Under the pieces are notes generated by a model that had not been told where the DNA came from, searched no databases, and worked only from the letters and a program-made list of their open reading frames with translations. Source: UWMA-0277 sp965183885 (GTDB taxonomy: Bacteria; Bacteroidota; Bacteroidia; Flavobacteriales; BACL11). From it: 64,000 nucleotides of DNA. This document shows, one piece after another, positions 51,335 to 59,111 of this stretch (positions are counted from its first letter, which is position 1; every line of letters begins with the position of its first letter). Location of the stretch: the NCBI GenBank assembly GCA_965183885.1, contig OZ238992.1:1736001-1800000 (forward strand), in the 5' to 3' direction. A program made the position numbers and the translations under genes.

Positions 51335-51489
51335 TGACATTATACATATTGCTTGCTGTAACTATTATAATATCATATTTAATTGCAGTATATCAAAAGA
51401 TAAGGGGGCTAAAGTTTTGGACCTCTTTTGTTAAAGCATTAATTGGAGTTGCAGGGATTCTTGGAACTATTTGGAAGCTATTATCCTAG
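51334..51489 (+). CDS. 51-residue small membrane protein
   Basis: An ORF of 51 codons begins at the A of the yceI stop (TAATG), giving MTLYILLAVTIIISYLIAVY at the N-terminus, a clear transmembrane segment. A basic stretch (QKIRGLKFW) and a second hydrophobic stretch follow, ending TIWKLLS. No family is recognised. The direct stop-start overlap argues for translational coupling and a real gene. Its 3' end overlaps the convergent ATP-grasp gene by 23 bp. Confidence 0.6.
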   Translation: MTLYILLAVTIIISYLIAVYQKIRGLKFWTSFVKALIGVAGILGTIWKLLS

Positions 51490-52366
51490 TAATTTCATTT
51501 GCTAATAAATTAGCAGCTTTAGGATAATTTCTGAACCATAACTCTGGTTCAATTAGTTCCAGCTCGCTTAAGGAAAGCTTATTATTATTGTCATAAACAA
51601 GGTCTATTCTTGCATATGTAGGCATAAAGGGACTAGCCTTTAAACAGTTTTCAGCAAATATAATTTCTTCTTTAGTAGGTTCATATTCTTCAACTGTTCC
51701 TCCATGGTCATCTTGTACTCGAAAGTCTCCTGCTTTTGCAAGCTTCTTAACAGCATGTGTAAACTTTCCTCCAATTAAGATTATTGAAATTTCTCCCTGA
51801 GTTGTTATATTGTTTAAGAACTCCTGAAACAACATAGATTCTTCAGTTATAAGCTGCTGGAAAATAGGCTCGTAATTGGTGTAGTTTTTGGGGTTAACTC
51901 GGTAGGTATGGCGTGCAGCGCCTGAAATAGCTGGTTTTAATACAGCTTCATCCCAATTCATTTTGTTAAAGAGTTGTTTTAAACTTATTTTATCTCCTTT
52001 TTCTATAAATAGAGTAGGAGCAATATTGATATTATTTTTTGCTAAATCTTTTAAGTAATGTTTGTCAATATTCCAGTTTATAATATCTGCAGAATTGATA
52101 AAGGTAGTTTGGGTCTTAGTTTTGTCTAGCCAAGTAAAGAATTCATTAAAGCGTTCAAAATAATCCCATGTTGTACGAAAAATAGCATATTTGGTGGTTT
52201 TCCAGTTAAAATTTTTATCAGCCCAATCTTTTTTGCAAACCTTTAATCCTTTAGCTTCTAAAGCATTTTGTAGTATTTTATCTTCATCAAGTACTTGTTT
52301 TGTGTACCAGTCAGCTTTTTCAGGGTTTACATATCTATGATCAGTAAGGATTACAATATCAAACAT
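51467..52366 (-). CDS. ATP-grasp domain protein
   Basis: This 299-residue cytoplasmic protein has a preATP-grasp N-terminal domain (DIVILTDHRYVNPEKADW) and an ATP-grasp core: EAVLKPAISGAARHTYRV for the first nucleotide-binding region, EFLNNITTQGEISIILIGG, and LELIEPELWFRNYP with metal ligands near the C-terminus. Members of this type ligate a carboxylate to an amine; some are annotated as glutathione-synthetase-like. The substrate is not known. It overlaps the upstream esterase stop by one base and is the last gene of the five-gene operon. Confidence 0.88.
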   Translation of the reverse strand: MFDIVILTDHRYVNPEKADWYTKQVLDEDKILQNALEAKGLKVCKKDWADKNFNWKTTKYAIFRTTWDYFERFNEFFTWLDKTKTQTTFINSADIINWNIDKHYLKDLAKNNINIAPTLFIEKGDKISLKQLFNKMNWDEAVLKPAISGAARHTYRVNPKNYTNYEPIFQQLITEESMLFQEFLNNITTQGEISIILIGGKFTHAVKKLAKAGDFRVQDDHGGTVEEYEPTKEEIIFAENCLKASPFMPTYARIDLVYDNNNKLSLSELELIEPELWFRNYPKAANLLANEITRIIASK

Positions 52367-53397
52367 TATTCAATTATTATCTTTTGTTCTACTGTTCCAT
52401 CATCATAAATATAAAACAGGAGTGTATTAGGTTTGTAATTTGTTTCTCTTCCTAAAATATCAATAATTTTAACTAATGTATTCGATTTTTCAGTGGTAAC
52501 GTCCTTAATATTTGTGGTGCTGATTACTCCATTAACATCATATTTATTAAAGAATTCCCAAATTTTTTCAGATGCATTTATATCATAGTTAGTTACCCCA
52601 TTTTGGAAAAAAGCCCCTGGCCAACTATGTTCACCTCCTATGATTTTATAATGTTCAACAGTAACACCATTATCACCATTTTCCCAGATTTGATGTTCAG
52701 CTGTACAGCCATCAGCTGTATTTGTATTAGGTACATTAGTTGTTAATGGAGTAGTACTGCAATTGTTATAGTTTGCCCAAAAGTTCATAACATCAGGTAT
52801 TGACTCTGTAAAACTACTAGCAGTATAAAGCACAGTAGAATCAGCAGTACCATGTATTTCCATAACAGGTGTTGGGTGTGTTGGGTTACAAGTGCTAAAT
52901 CTCCCAGTATTCATACTCCCTGTAACAGATGCTATAGCTGCAATTCTATTGCTTAACTCACATGCAAGGTGGTAACTCATAAACCCTCCGTTTGACATTC
53001 CTGTACTGTAAATACGATTATTATCAATGCTATATGTTGACCTTAAGCTATCAATAAGAGCCTCAGTAAAACTTACATCATTTACGCTGCTTCCTCCCCA
53101 ACCAACATTCCAATGGGTAATTCCTGTGTTGTCAAGCGTGCCTTCAGGATGTACAATAATAAACCCTGCAGTATCAGAAATCGACCTAAAGTCACCATAC
53201 CACATTTGCTGTGTTGCATTAGAGGTGTAACCATGAAAATTTAATACTAATGGTACTTCAGTACCTGGCGAATAAGAAGAAGGTACATAAAGTATATAAT
53301 CTCTTTGTAGGCCGCCATGTGTAATGCTTCCATTTATAGTTTGTTGAGAAAAACTAAATAAGGGAATAAAAATAATTAGTATAAATAGGTTTTTCAT
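52366..53397 (-). CDS. T9SS-secreted PHB depolymerase-like esterase
   Basis: This 343-residue alpha/beta hydrolase of the poly(3-hydroxybutyrate) depolymerase/LpqC group has a signal peptide (FSFSQ). The catalytic Ser lies in GMSNGGFMSYH, the Asp in HGTADSTVLY and the His in GGEHSWPGAFF. The early segment RDYILYVPSSYSPGTEVPLV matches the family. It ends with a compact T9SS-like tail (NTLVKIIDILGRE and LFYIYDDGTVEQKIIIE). The substrate could be a polymer ester such as feruloyl or acetyl esters on polysaccharide; the family name does not prove PHB activity. The start is one base after the M14 stop. Confidence 0.9.
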   Translation of the reverse strand: MKNLFILIIFIPLFSFSQQTINGSITHGGLQRDYILYVPSSYSPGTEVPLVLNFHGYTSNATQQMWYGDFRSISDTAGFIIVHPEGTLDNTGITHWNVGWGGSSVNDVSFTEALIDSLRSTYSIDNNRIYSTGMSNGGFMSYHLACELSNRIAAIASVTGSMNTGRFSTCNPTHPTPVMEIHGTADSTVLYTASSFTESIPDVMNFWANYNNCSTTPLTTNVPNTNTADGCTAEHQIWENGDNGVTVEHYKIIGGEHSWPGAFFQNGVTNYDINASEKIWEFFNKYDVNGVISTTNIKDVTTEKSNTLVKIIDILGRETNYKPNTLLFYIYDDGTVEQKIIIE

Positions 53398-54927
53398 TTA
53401 TTGAATTGTAATTTTTTTAAGAATAGTTTTATTATTTTTTATAAGTTGAATATTGCTCTTATTCCCTCCTGGTCTTCCTAAGATATCAAAAGATTGGTTT
53501 GTGTTTGCTAACGGTTTTATTTCCTCAACTGTTGTTGTGGTAAAAGGAACTAATTGAATATCCTCAGTTACAGTATTATTATTTAAGATAGTTGTATTAA
53601 TAGTTTTGGAGTGATAACCATTCTTACTAAAGGTAATGTTGTAATTTCCTTGATATAGGTATCTATGGTAGTTTCCAATAGGAAGGTTAGCATATACATG
53701 AGAGCTGTCTATATCATGGCTATTGATTTCTACTCTTGCATTTAAAGGTAGTCCTGTAATGCTATCAGTTACAATTCCTCTTATTCCGTATAAGGACTGT
53801 TCCATATAGTTTAAGAATGAAGGGTAATTTGCAGTCCATAATGCAGGTAAGTCGTTTGGATTTGGAGTTTTGTCATCCGAGAGTTCTAGTGTAAATTCTC
53901 TACAATTTCTAAAGTAATTCATATAATCTTGTCTTCCTCCATCTACTTCATACCAATCCCACCCATTTGTAATTCCATCATTTAGGTAATTAAAATAACC
54001 ATTTCCACTATTTGCTTGACAACTATCCGCATATTCATGAGATACATGTTCCCACCAGTTTCTATCGGCAGTTAAGTTACTCCAGGTGTCCCATGGGTAA
54101 TTACAGACTTCTGCTCCTCCATGCATATTTGCAGATATATTAAAGTTTATAGTGTCAGCTAATCCCATAAAGATATTTGTTTCAGTTTGATAAGAGTTTC
54201 CATCTGGATGAAGCCCGTCTTCTGGGTCAGGGTAATTCCTGTTTAAATCTATCCAGTTGGAATTCGATCTGGTAGCAGACCAAACATCTTGGTTGCCTCC
54301 AGCATAAGCTCCATCAGGGTTTGCTAAAGGGTTGATCCAAATATCAACTTCATTTACCAAATTACTAATTCGTGCATCATTTCCATATCCGTTAAGAATA
54401 TTATCAATTAGTCTAAGCATTAAAATATACCCTGCTAACTCATCACCATGCATAGAAGAAGTATATAAGAGAGAAGGTTCATTTTCTTTTTGCCCTACAT
54501 TGTCTGAGATTTGAATAATAAGGATCTCTCGACCTGAGTTTAGTGTTCCTAAATGATGAAGTTTGCAGATATTGGGAAAAGAATCTGCAAAGGCTTGCAT
54601 CATATCAGTATACTCGTTATAAGTAGGGTAGTAGTCCCAGTTGTTTTTACTGCCATTTTTATAATTTAGAGCTTCTTTCTTTATAAGTGTATAGTCAATA
54701 TCTAATTTTAAAAACTCAGTAAATTCTTTCTTATTTGCATAAGCATATGCAATTTCTGAATTTGTTTTATGATCTATAGAGATAATATCAGATATCTGGT
54801 TTAACTGTGATTTGTTTTTGTATTCAAAAGAAAAATATATTTCTCCTTTTTTTAAGAAAAGCTCATTAATATTTTGAGAGAATCCAATAAATGGAATGAG
54901 TAGAAGAAATAGTGTTTTTTTAATCAT
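53398..54927 (-). CDS. T9SS-secreted M14 zinc carboxypeptidase
   Basis: This 509-residue protein has a signal peptide (FIGFSQ) and an M14 carboxypeptidase domain. Zinc ligands are in SSMHGDELAG (His and Glu) and in the NMHGGAEVCNYPWDTW segment (His). The catalytic Glu lies in FTLELSDDKTP. A CarboxypepD regulatory sandwich follows (IRGIVTDSITGLPLNARVEI). The C-terminal tail QSFDILGRPGG to TILKKITIQ is a weaker version of the compact sorting tail. The ATG overlaps the end of the upstream small membrane protein by 8 bp. Confidence 0.93.
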   Translation of the reverse strand: MIKKTLFLLLIPFIGFSQNINELFLKKGEIYFSFEYKNKSQLNQISDIISIDHKTNSEIAYAYANKKEFTEFLKLDIDYTLIKKEALNYKNGSKNNWDYYPTYNEYTDMMQAFADSFPNICKLHHLGTLNSGREILIIQISDNVGQKENEPSLLYTSSMHGDELAGYILMLRLIDNILNGYGNDARISNLVNEVDIWINPLANPDGAYAGGNQDVWSATRSNSNWIDLNRNYPDPEDGLHPDGNSYQTETNIFMGLADTINFNISANMHGGAEVCNYPWDTWSNLTADRNWWEHVSHEYADSCQANSGNGYFNYLNDGITNGWDWYEVDGGRQDYMNYFRNCREFTLELSDDKTPNPNDLPALWTANYPSFLNYMEQSLYGIRGIVTDSITGLPLNARVEINSHDIDSSHVYANLPIGNYHRYLYQGNYNITFSKNGYHSKTINTTILNNNTVTEDIQLVPFTTTTVEEIKPLANTNQSFDILGRPGGNKSNIQLIKNNKTILKKITIQ

Positions 54928-55090
54928 TTTTATATTTGTAATAAGCTAGTAATGGGAAAAATATGGATAATGATATAAGAGAAATAATATCTAACCATTT
55001 TGCTCCAGGAATATGAAGTATATAAAAAATGAATGTTATAGTGGCAATAAATCCACTAAACCCTCCTAAAAAATATACCGCCTTTTTCAT
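54920..55090 (-). CDS. 56-residue small membrane protein
   Basis: An ORF from ATG 55090 to TAA 54920 encodes 56 residues beginning MKKAVYFLGGFSGFIATITF. Two hydrophobic segments flank a YILHIPGAKWLD turn. The IPGA turn resembles the MHWPGA motif of small flavobacterial membrane proteins and the GldL N-terminus, but I cannot name it. It sits 8 bp after the C1 peptidase stop and overlaps the M14 start by 8 bp, so the position in the operon strongly supports it. Confidence 0.7.
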   Translation of the reverse strand: MKKAVYFLGGFSGFIATITFIFYILHIPGAKWLDIISLISLSIFFPLLAYYKYKND

Positions 55091-55098
55091 GTTATATT

Positions 55099-56307
55099 TT
55101 AGTTGTTAAACTTACTTAGTATTTCTTTTACAGCATCTTTATGTATAGTAAAAGTCATCATCTTTAGTTTTACATAGTCTTGGTGATAAAAATAATACCC
55201 AGGGAAATTACCATTTCTGGCTCCTGATCCACTATCTTTAATTAAGAACCACCAATCACCATTAGTGTCAATCTTATAGCCAATTAAATGTATAGCATGA
55301 TCATCAGTTGTTGTTCCATTTGAAAAACGGAATTGTCTTGCATGTTCATTAATATATTCTGAAGGAATATCATAAGAAGGTACCATAGCAACATCATGAG
55401 TTGAAGAATAACCACTTTCAGAAACATCTCCACCAATAGAGATAGAGTATCCGTTTTTTATTGCATTTTTAATAGCAGACATAAAATCAGCTAAGGGTAC
55501 ATTATAGTAAACATCACTTCTCCACCAGTTGTCAGGAACTTTATATTCTTCTTGGCTCCAGTATGGTTTTTGCATTAAGGACATAAAATCAATATAATCA
55601 TTAGGGTTAAGTTTAGTTACCTTTTGTAAAAACGATTTTGGAGTATATGTTTTTCCTTTGTATTTAAATGAGGTTGGAGGGACACCCATGTAATGGTTTA
55701 GAATTGATTTTATATTAGTTAGAATAGCTTCTTCATCCCAGAAGTTTATTGTTTTACAATTTTTAAGATAAGTTTCTATTTCTTTAAACATTTTTTCATG
55801 ATTGTAAAAAGGCTGCTCGCTTGGTTTACCTTCATAAGCTTCAGCAGGAACAATACCATACCAATCCATCATTCTTTGTACAGCATTAGTTTCGGACCCT
55901 TCTCCTAAATGAGATTTTCCTCTTGTATTAATATAACCTCTAGCTTTTTCAATATATTCAAAATATACAGGATATAATTCTGATAAGTTAATTGATTCTC
56001 CTGTTAATCTATGAATTTCACTTTCATAAAATGAGGTAGTAGAAAAGCACCAGCAAGTACCTGTGTTTCCTTGAGAAATTGGATCTTCAGCAGCTACTAT
56101 TGTAAACTCATCTAAACTTTTTGGAATTTGTTTTCCATCAAAATCCATTTTGAAGGACTTGTAAGGTTCTTTTTCCCCTTTATCGTACTTATTACTTTCT
56201 GAGACTATTTTTCCATAAAACTCATTTGAATAGCTTTCAAACTTACCGCTATCTTGAGCATTTACCCCTGTAACAACTAAAAGTAGGATCCCTATATTTT
56301 TTATCAT
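55099..56307 (-). CDS. C1 papain-family (bleomycin-hydrolase-like) cysteine peptidase
   Basis: The start is placed at ATG 56307 (MIKNIGILLLVVTGVNAQ, a signal peptide); the longer in-frame extension to 56388 crosses the promoter region. The 402-residue protein has the catalytic Cys85 in GNTGTCWCFS and the His in DDHAIHLIGY. The third active-site position reads KDSGSG where most papain-like enzymes have KNSWG, so Asn is replaced by Asp. The length fits the C1B group. It is the first gene of a five-gene operon and is divergent from the SRPBCC gene. Confidence 0.88.
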   Translation of the reverse strand: MIKNIGILLLVVTGVNAQDSGKFESYSNEFYGKIVSESNKYDKGEKEPYKSFKMDFDGKQIPKSLDEFTIVAAEDPISQGNTGTCWCFSTTSFYESEIHRLTGESINLSELYPVYFEYIEKARGYINTRGKSHLGEGSETNAVQRMMDWYGIVPAEAYEGKPSEQPFYNHEKMFKEIETYLKNCKTINFWDEEAILTNIKSILNHYMGVPPTSFKYKGKTYTPKSFLQKVTKLNPNDYIDFMSLMQKPYWSQEEYKVPDNWWRSDVYYNVPLADFMSAIKNAIKNGYSISIGGDVSESGYSSTHDVAMVPSYDIPSEYINEHARQFRFSNGTTTDDHAIHLIGYKIDTNGDWWFLIKDSGSGARNGNFPGYYFYHQDYVKLKMMTFTIHKDAVKEILSKFNN

Positions 56308-56317
56308 AATGCAAGTA

Positions 56318-56350
56318 TTTGTTATATCTTTCAAAATTAAGATAATTTTG
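56318..56350 (+). promoter_or_regulatory. Promoter of the SRPBCC/GyrI-like gene
   Basis: TTTG (56318-56321), 21 bp spacer, TAATTTTG (56343-56350): full consensus, 39 bp before the ATG at 56390. It lies back-to-back with the divergent minus-strand box at 56332-56339. Confidence 0.65.
56332..56339 (-). promoter_or_regulatory. -7 element (TAATTTTG) for the C1 peptidase operon
   Basis: A perfect TAnnTTTG on the minus strand, 24 bp before the ATG at 56307. It lies within the spacer of the plus-strand promoter, so the two promoters may compete for polymerase. Confidence 0.5.
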
Positions 56351-56389
56351 TAAATTGCAGTCTTATTACTAACTAAAAAATAAACCATT

Positions 56390-57388
56390 ATGAATCCTTT
56401 AAAACAAATTTTAAAATGGGCATTAATTTGCCTTTTAGCTTTTATATCCTTTAACTTTTTTATTTCAAAAGAATATAAAGTAGAAAGAAGTATAGATATT
56501 AATATCCCTTCCTATGTTGTATATGGGGAGGTAACAGATTTACAAACTTGGCAACATTGGGGCGTTTGGTGGAAAAATGACACCACAATTGTAACAGAAT
56601 ATAGCGGAGCTAGATATGGAGATGATTCTAAAATGAGTTGGACTGGAATTGATGGAAAAGGGTCTTTAGAAATAACTGCTGTAAGTTTTGCAGACTCAAT
56701 TGATACAGAACTTAACTTTGAGGGTATGCCTCCAGCTTATGGATCGTGGAAGTTTGAAACTTTAGAAAATGGAATGACTAAAGTAACTTGGGGTATGGAG
56801 GGAGAAATGCCATTCTTTACGCGTTTCCTTACACTTTTCTTTGATGGTATGTTAGGAGCAGATTTTGAAGCAGGATTGTTAAGTTTAAAAGAAAAATGTG
56901 AAAATATGCCATCTCGCTCTTCTGAAATAACAATAGTTGATGTTCCTGAACAGAACTATATTTATATTTCAGTACAAAGCTCTATGAATGATATTGCTGA
57001 AGTTATGGGAGCTGCTTATGGTGAGTTGTTTGCTTATATAGGAGGTAATAATCTTACCTCTATTTCTATGCCATTTTCTAGATGGATTTCTTTTCCAGAA
57101 CAAGGTGCTGAAGAGCTTGTAAGTTTTGAGGCAGGAGTATTAATTGCAGAAAAACATGAAGGAAATGACCGCATAATAGGAGCTTCCTTAAATGCAAGAA
57201 AAACATTACAAGCTACGCATTATGGCTCTTATGAGTTAAGTGAAAATACGCATAGGGTTATTAATGCTTATATTGCTGAAAATGAATTAGAAGTAGTTGG
57301 AGTTCCTTTTGAGTTTTACCCTAATGATCCTACAACTGTTGCTCCAGAGGATGTAGAGACTTTAATAGTTCATAATTTAGTAGAGTAA
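56390..57388 (+). CDS. SRPBCC-GyrI-like fusion protein, membrane-anchored
   Basis: This 332-residue protein has an N-terminal hydrophobic anchor (residues about 7-26). An SRPBCC/START-like domain follows (VERSIDINIPSYVVYGEVTD, LQTWQHWGVWWKNDTT, WGMEGEMPFFTRF). A C-terminal GyrI-like small-molecule-binding domain runs from about residue 185 (SSMNDIAEVMGAAYGELFAY, HYGSYELSENTHRVINAY). This two-domain architecture is common in Bacteroidota. It probably binds a small hydrophobic ligand; no DNA-binding domain is present. The stop runs directly into the GNAT pseudogene remnant (TAATTG). Confidence 0.88.
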   Translation: MNPLKQILKWALICLLAFISFNFFISKEYKVERSIDINIPSYVVYGEVTDLQTWQHWGVWWKNDTTIVTEYSGARYGDDSKMSWTGIDGKGSLEITAVSFADSIDTELNFEGMPPAYGSWKFETLENGMTKVTWGMEGEMPFFTRFLTLFFDGMLGADFEAGLLSLKEKCENMPSRSSEITIVDVPEQNYIYISVQSSMNDIAEVMGAAYGELFAYIGGNNLTSISMPFSRWISFPEQGAEELVSFEAGVLIAEKHEGNDRIIGASLNARKTLQATHYGSYELSENTHRVINAYIAENELEVVGVPFEFYPNDPTTVAPEDVETLIVHNLVE

Positions 57389-57621
57389 TTGAGTTTAGTA
57401 GGAAATAGAATAAAGATTAGAAACTGGGCAGCAGCAGATGAATTTAGCTATCGCCTTTGGAATACAGGTCATCATCTTTGGATGGAATTTGATGGACCTT
57501 ATTATCCTAAGCTTACAAAAGAAAGATTAGAGAATAATATAATATTGTAAAAGGTAAATATTATAATTCTATAGCAATGGGAATATTAAGAGAGGAGTGG
57601 AGTTTATTTCTGAATAAGTAA
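57389..57621 (+). pseudogene. Internally deleted GNAT (RimJ/RimL-type) acetyltransferase remnant
   Basis: Frame 1 from the TTG at 57389 reads LSLVGNRIKIRNWAAADEFS and then LWNTGHHLWMEFDGPYYPK, before a stop at 57548-57550. This is a typical N-terminus of Acetyltransf_3 proteins. In another frame, 57553-57621 reads GKYYNSIAMGILREEWSLFL, a typical C-terminus of the same family, ending at TAA 57619. The middle of the domain, including the CoA-binding loop, is missing and the two ends are out of frame. I conclude a deletion with frameshift. No ATG start remains. Confidence 0.75.
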
Positions 57622-57791
57622 GCTTTATTTTATTTGTTTCTAGGTTGTAGCTGTTCTTTTTTGAATTTAACTCTGTATTTGGAGGCATAAGAATTTTGTT
57701 TTTTTAATTTTCTCATTGTTAGAAGAGAGTATATTTTTGCTTTATAATAACCGGTAAAAGTCCTAGCCAACTAATTATAGGCGTTAAAAAA
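57622..57791. other. Non-coding gap before the 415-residue T9SS protein
   Basis: This stretch is AT-rich and without an ORF worth reporting. Apart from a -7 element at 57732-57739 and a roughly 50-nt leader, I see no repeat or hairpin in it. Confidence 0.6.
57732..57739 (+). promoter_or_regulatory. -7 element (TATTTTTG) for the 415-residue T9SS protein
   Basis: A perfect TAnnTTTG 52 bp before the ATG at 57792. No TTG at standard -33 spacing. Confidence 0.45.
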
Positions 57792-59039
57792 ATGAAAAAA
57801 TATTTATTAATTGTAGCTGTGTTTTTAGGCCTACAAACTCAGGCGCAGTTTTTTAACTCTTGTGATTCTCTTGATATTGTAGTTAATAGTGGGTCAACTA
57901 CAACAACATTAATGTTGGATGGAATTGATATGTCAAATAGTGCAAGTGTATGGGATTGGCAAATATCAACTAATACAGGAACTAATTTATTTTTTAGTAC
58001 TCAAAATATCTCTATATCTCCTATTACAACTGCAGATACTATTATGATTGTTTTATCTGCATATTCAAATAGCCCTATGGGAATAAACTGTACTATGTTT
58101 ATGTTCTCTTATTATGATGGAACAAACTGGGTATTAGACACATTAGGAAATAATTATCCTTGGAACCCAACAGGAACAGGTCCAGGAGGGTTAGGTTCTA
58201 TGTCTTCTCATTGTGATTCTATTAATATTGTTGTAGATCCATTAAGTAGCAGTACTAATGTTATTTTGAATGGAGATATTTCTACATTGCCAGGAACAGT
58301 TACTTCTTGGTATTGGGATGTATATGATTATAATGGTTTTGTTCAATCTTCAACTACTCAAAGTATTAACTTTACAGCATCTTCTACTACTGATACATTA
58401 ATGGTGTTTATGGAAACAACTATTGTTGATACAAATTCAATGCCTTATATCTGTCTTCATTTTGGAAGTTTATATTATGACGGTAGTACTTGGGTGTTTA
58501 CATCAGCTTATTTACCTGTAGGTCCATCTAACCCAGGAGGAGGAAGCACAGGAGGTGGTGTAGGAAATTTATTTGCAGTTTGTGATTCTTTATCAATAGC
58601 TATTGATCCTTCAGCTACTTATGCTAACCCTGTGTTAAGTGCTAATGTAGCAGTTCCAACAGCAACAGTATTAACTAATGAATGGCAAGCTTTTGATAAT
58701 AATGGGAACTTTTATGCTGACTCTACTTTGTTATTCAGTTTTTCAAATGCTGCACCTTCTGATACTATTGCAGTTTTTGTATTATCTACTGTTTCAGACA
58801 ATGGAATTGTAACAAGTTGTATGGCATTTGATATGCTTGTATTTAATAATGGAGGATGGGTGTCAATGAGAGTAGGAGGTAGCGCTACAGGAATTGAAGA
58901 TGTTAATACTTTCTTAAACGATAAAAAACTAGTTAAGGTTGTTGATGTTTTAGGAAGAGAGACAAAAGGAATTAAAAACGCTCCTATGTTCTATATTTAC
59001 AATGATGGAAGCGTAGAGAAGAAAATGATAATAGAGTAG
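57792..59039 (+). CDS. Secreted repeat protein with compact T9SS tail
   Basis: This 415-residue protein has a signal peptide (LGLQTQA). Three tandem units of about 120 residues follow, each beginning with CDSL or CDSI (FNSCDSLDIVVNSGSTTT, SSHCDSINIVVDPLSSST, FAVCDSLSIAIDPSATYA). Beta-strand patterns with WDWQIST or WYWDVYD and a DTIMIVL/DTLMVFM strand complete each unit. A GPGG or NPGGGSTGGG linker joins units. The tail KLVKVVDVLGRETKG to FYIYNDGSVEKKMIIE is the compact sorting tail. Function is unknown; a surface or adhesin role is inferred. Confidence 0.82.
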   Translation: MKKYLLIVAVFLGLQTQAQFFNSCDSLDIVVNSGSTTTTLMLDGIDMSNSASVWDWQISTNTGTNLFFSTQNISISPITTADTIMIVLSAYSNSPMGINCTMFMFSYYDGTNWVLDTLGNNYPWNPTGTGPGGLGSMSSHCDSINIVVDPLSSSTNVILNGDISTLPGTVTSWYWDVYDYNGFVQSSTTQSINFTASSTTDTLMVFMETTIVDTNSMPYICLHFGSLYYDGSTWVFTSAYLPVGPSNPGGGSTGGGVGNLFAVCDSLSIAIDPSATYANPVLSANVAVPTATVLTNEWQAFDNNGNFYADSTLLFSFSNAAPSDTIAVFVLSTVSDNGIVTSCMAFDMLVFNNGGWVSMRVGGSATGIEDVNTFLNDKKLVKVVDVLGRETKGIKNAPMFYIYNDGSVEKKMIIE

Positions 59040-59056
59040 TAGTATTAATTGATTAT

Positions 59057-59091
59057 AAAAAAAGCCTTCTGAATCTCAGAAGGCTTTTTTT
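59057..59091. terminator. Bidirectional terminator between convergent genes
   Basis: An AAAAGCCTTCTGA / TCAGAAGGCTTTT hairpin with a 3-nt loop and T runs on both strands. It serves the T9SS protein gene and the convergent beta-barrel gene ending at 59112. Confidence 0.9.
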
Positions 59092-59111
59092 TATTTTATG
59101 AGGTAGGATTA

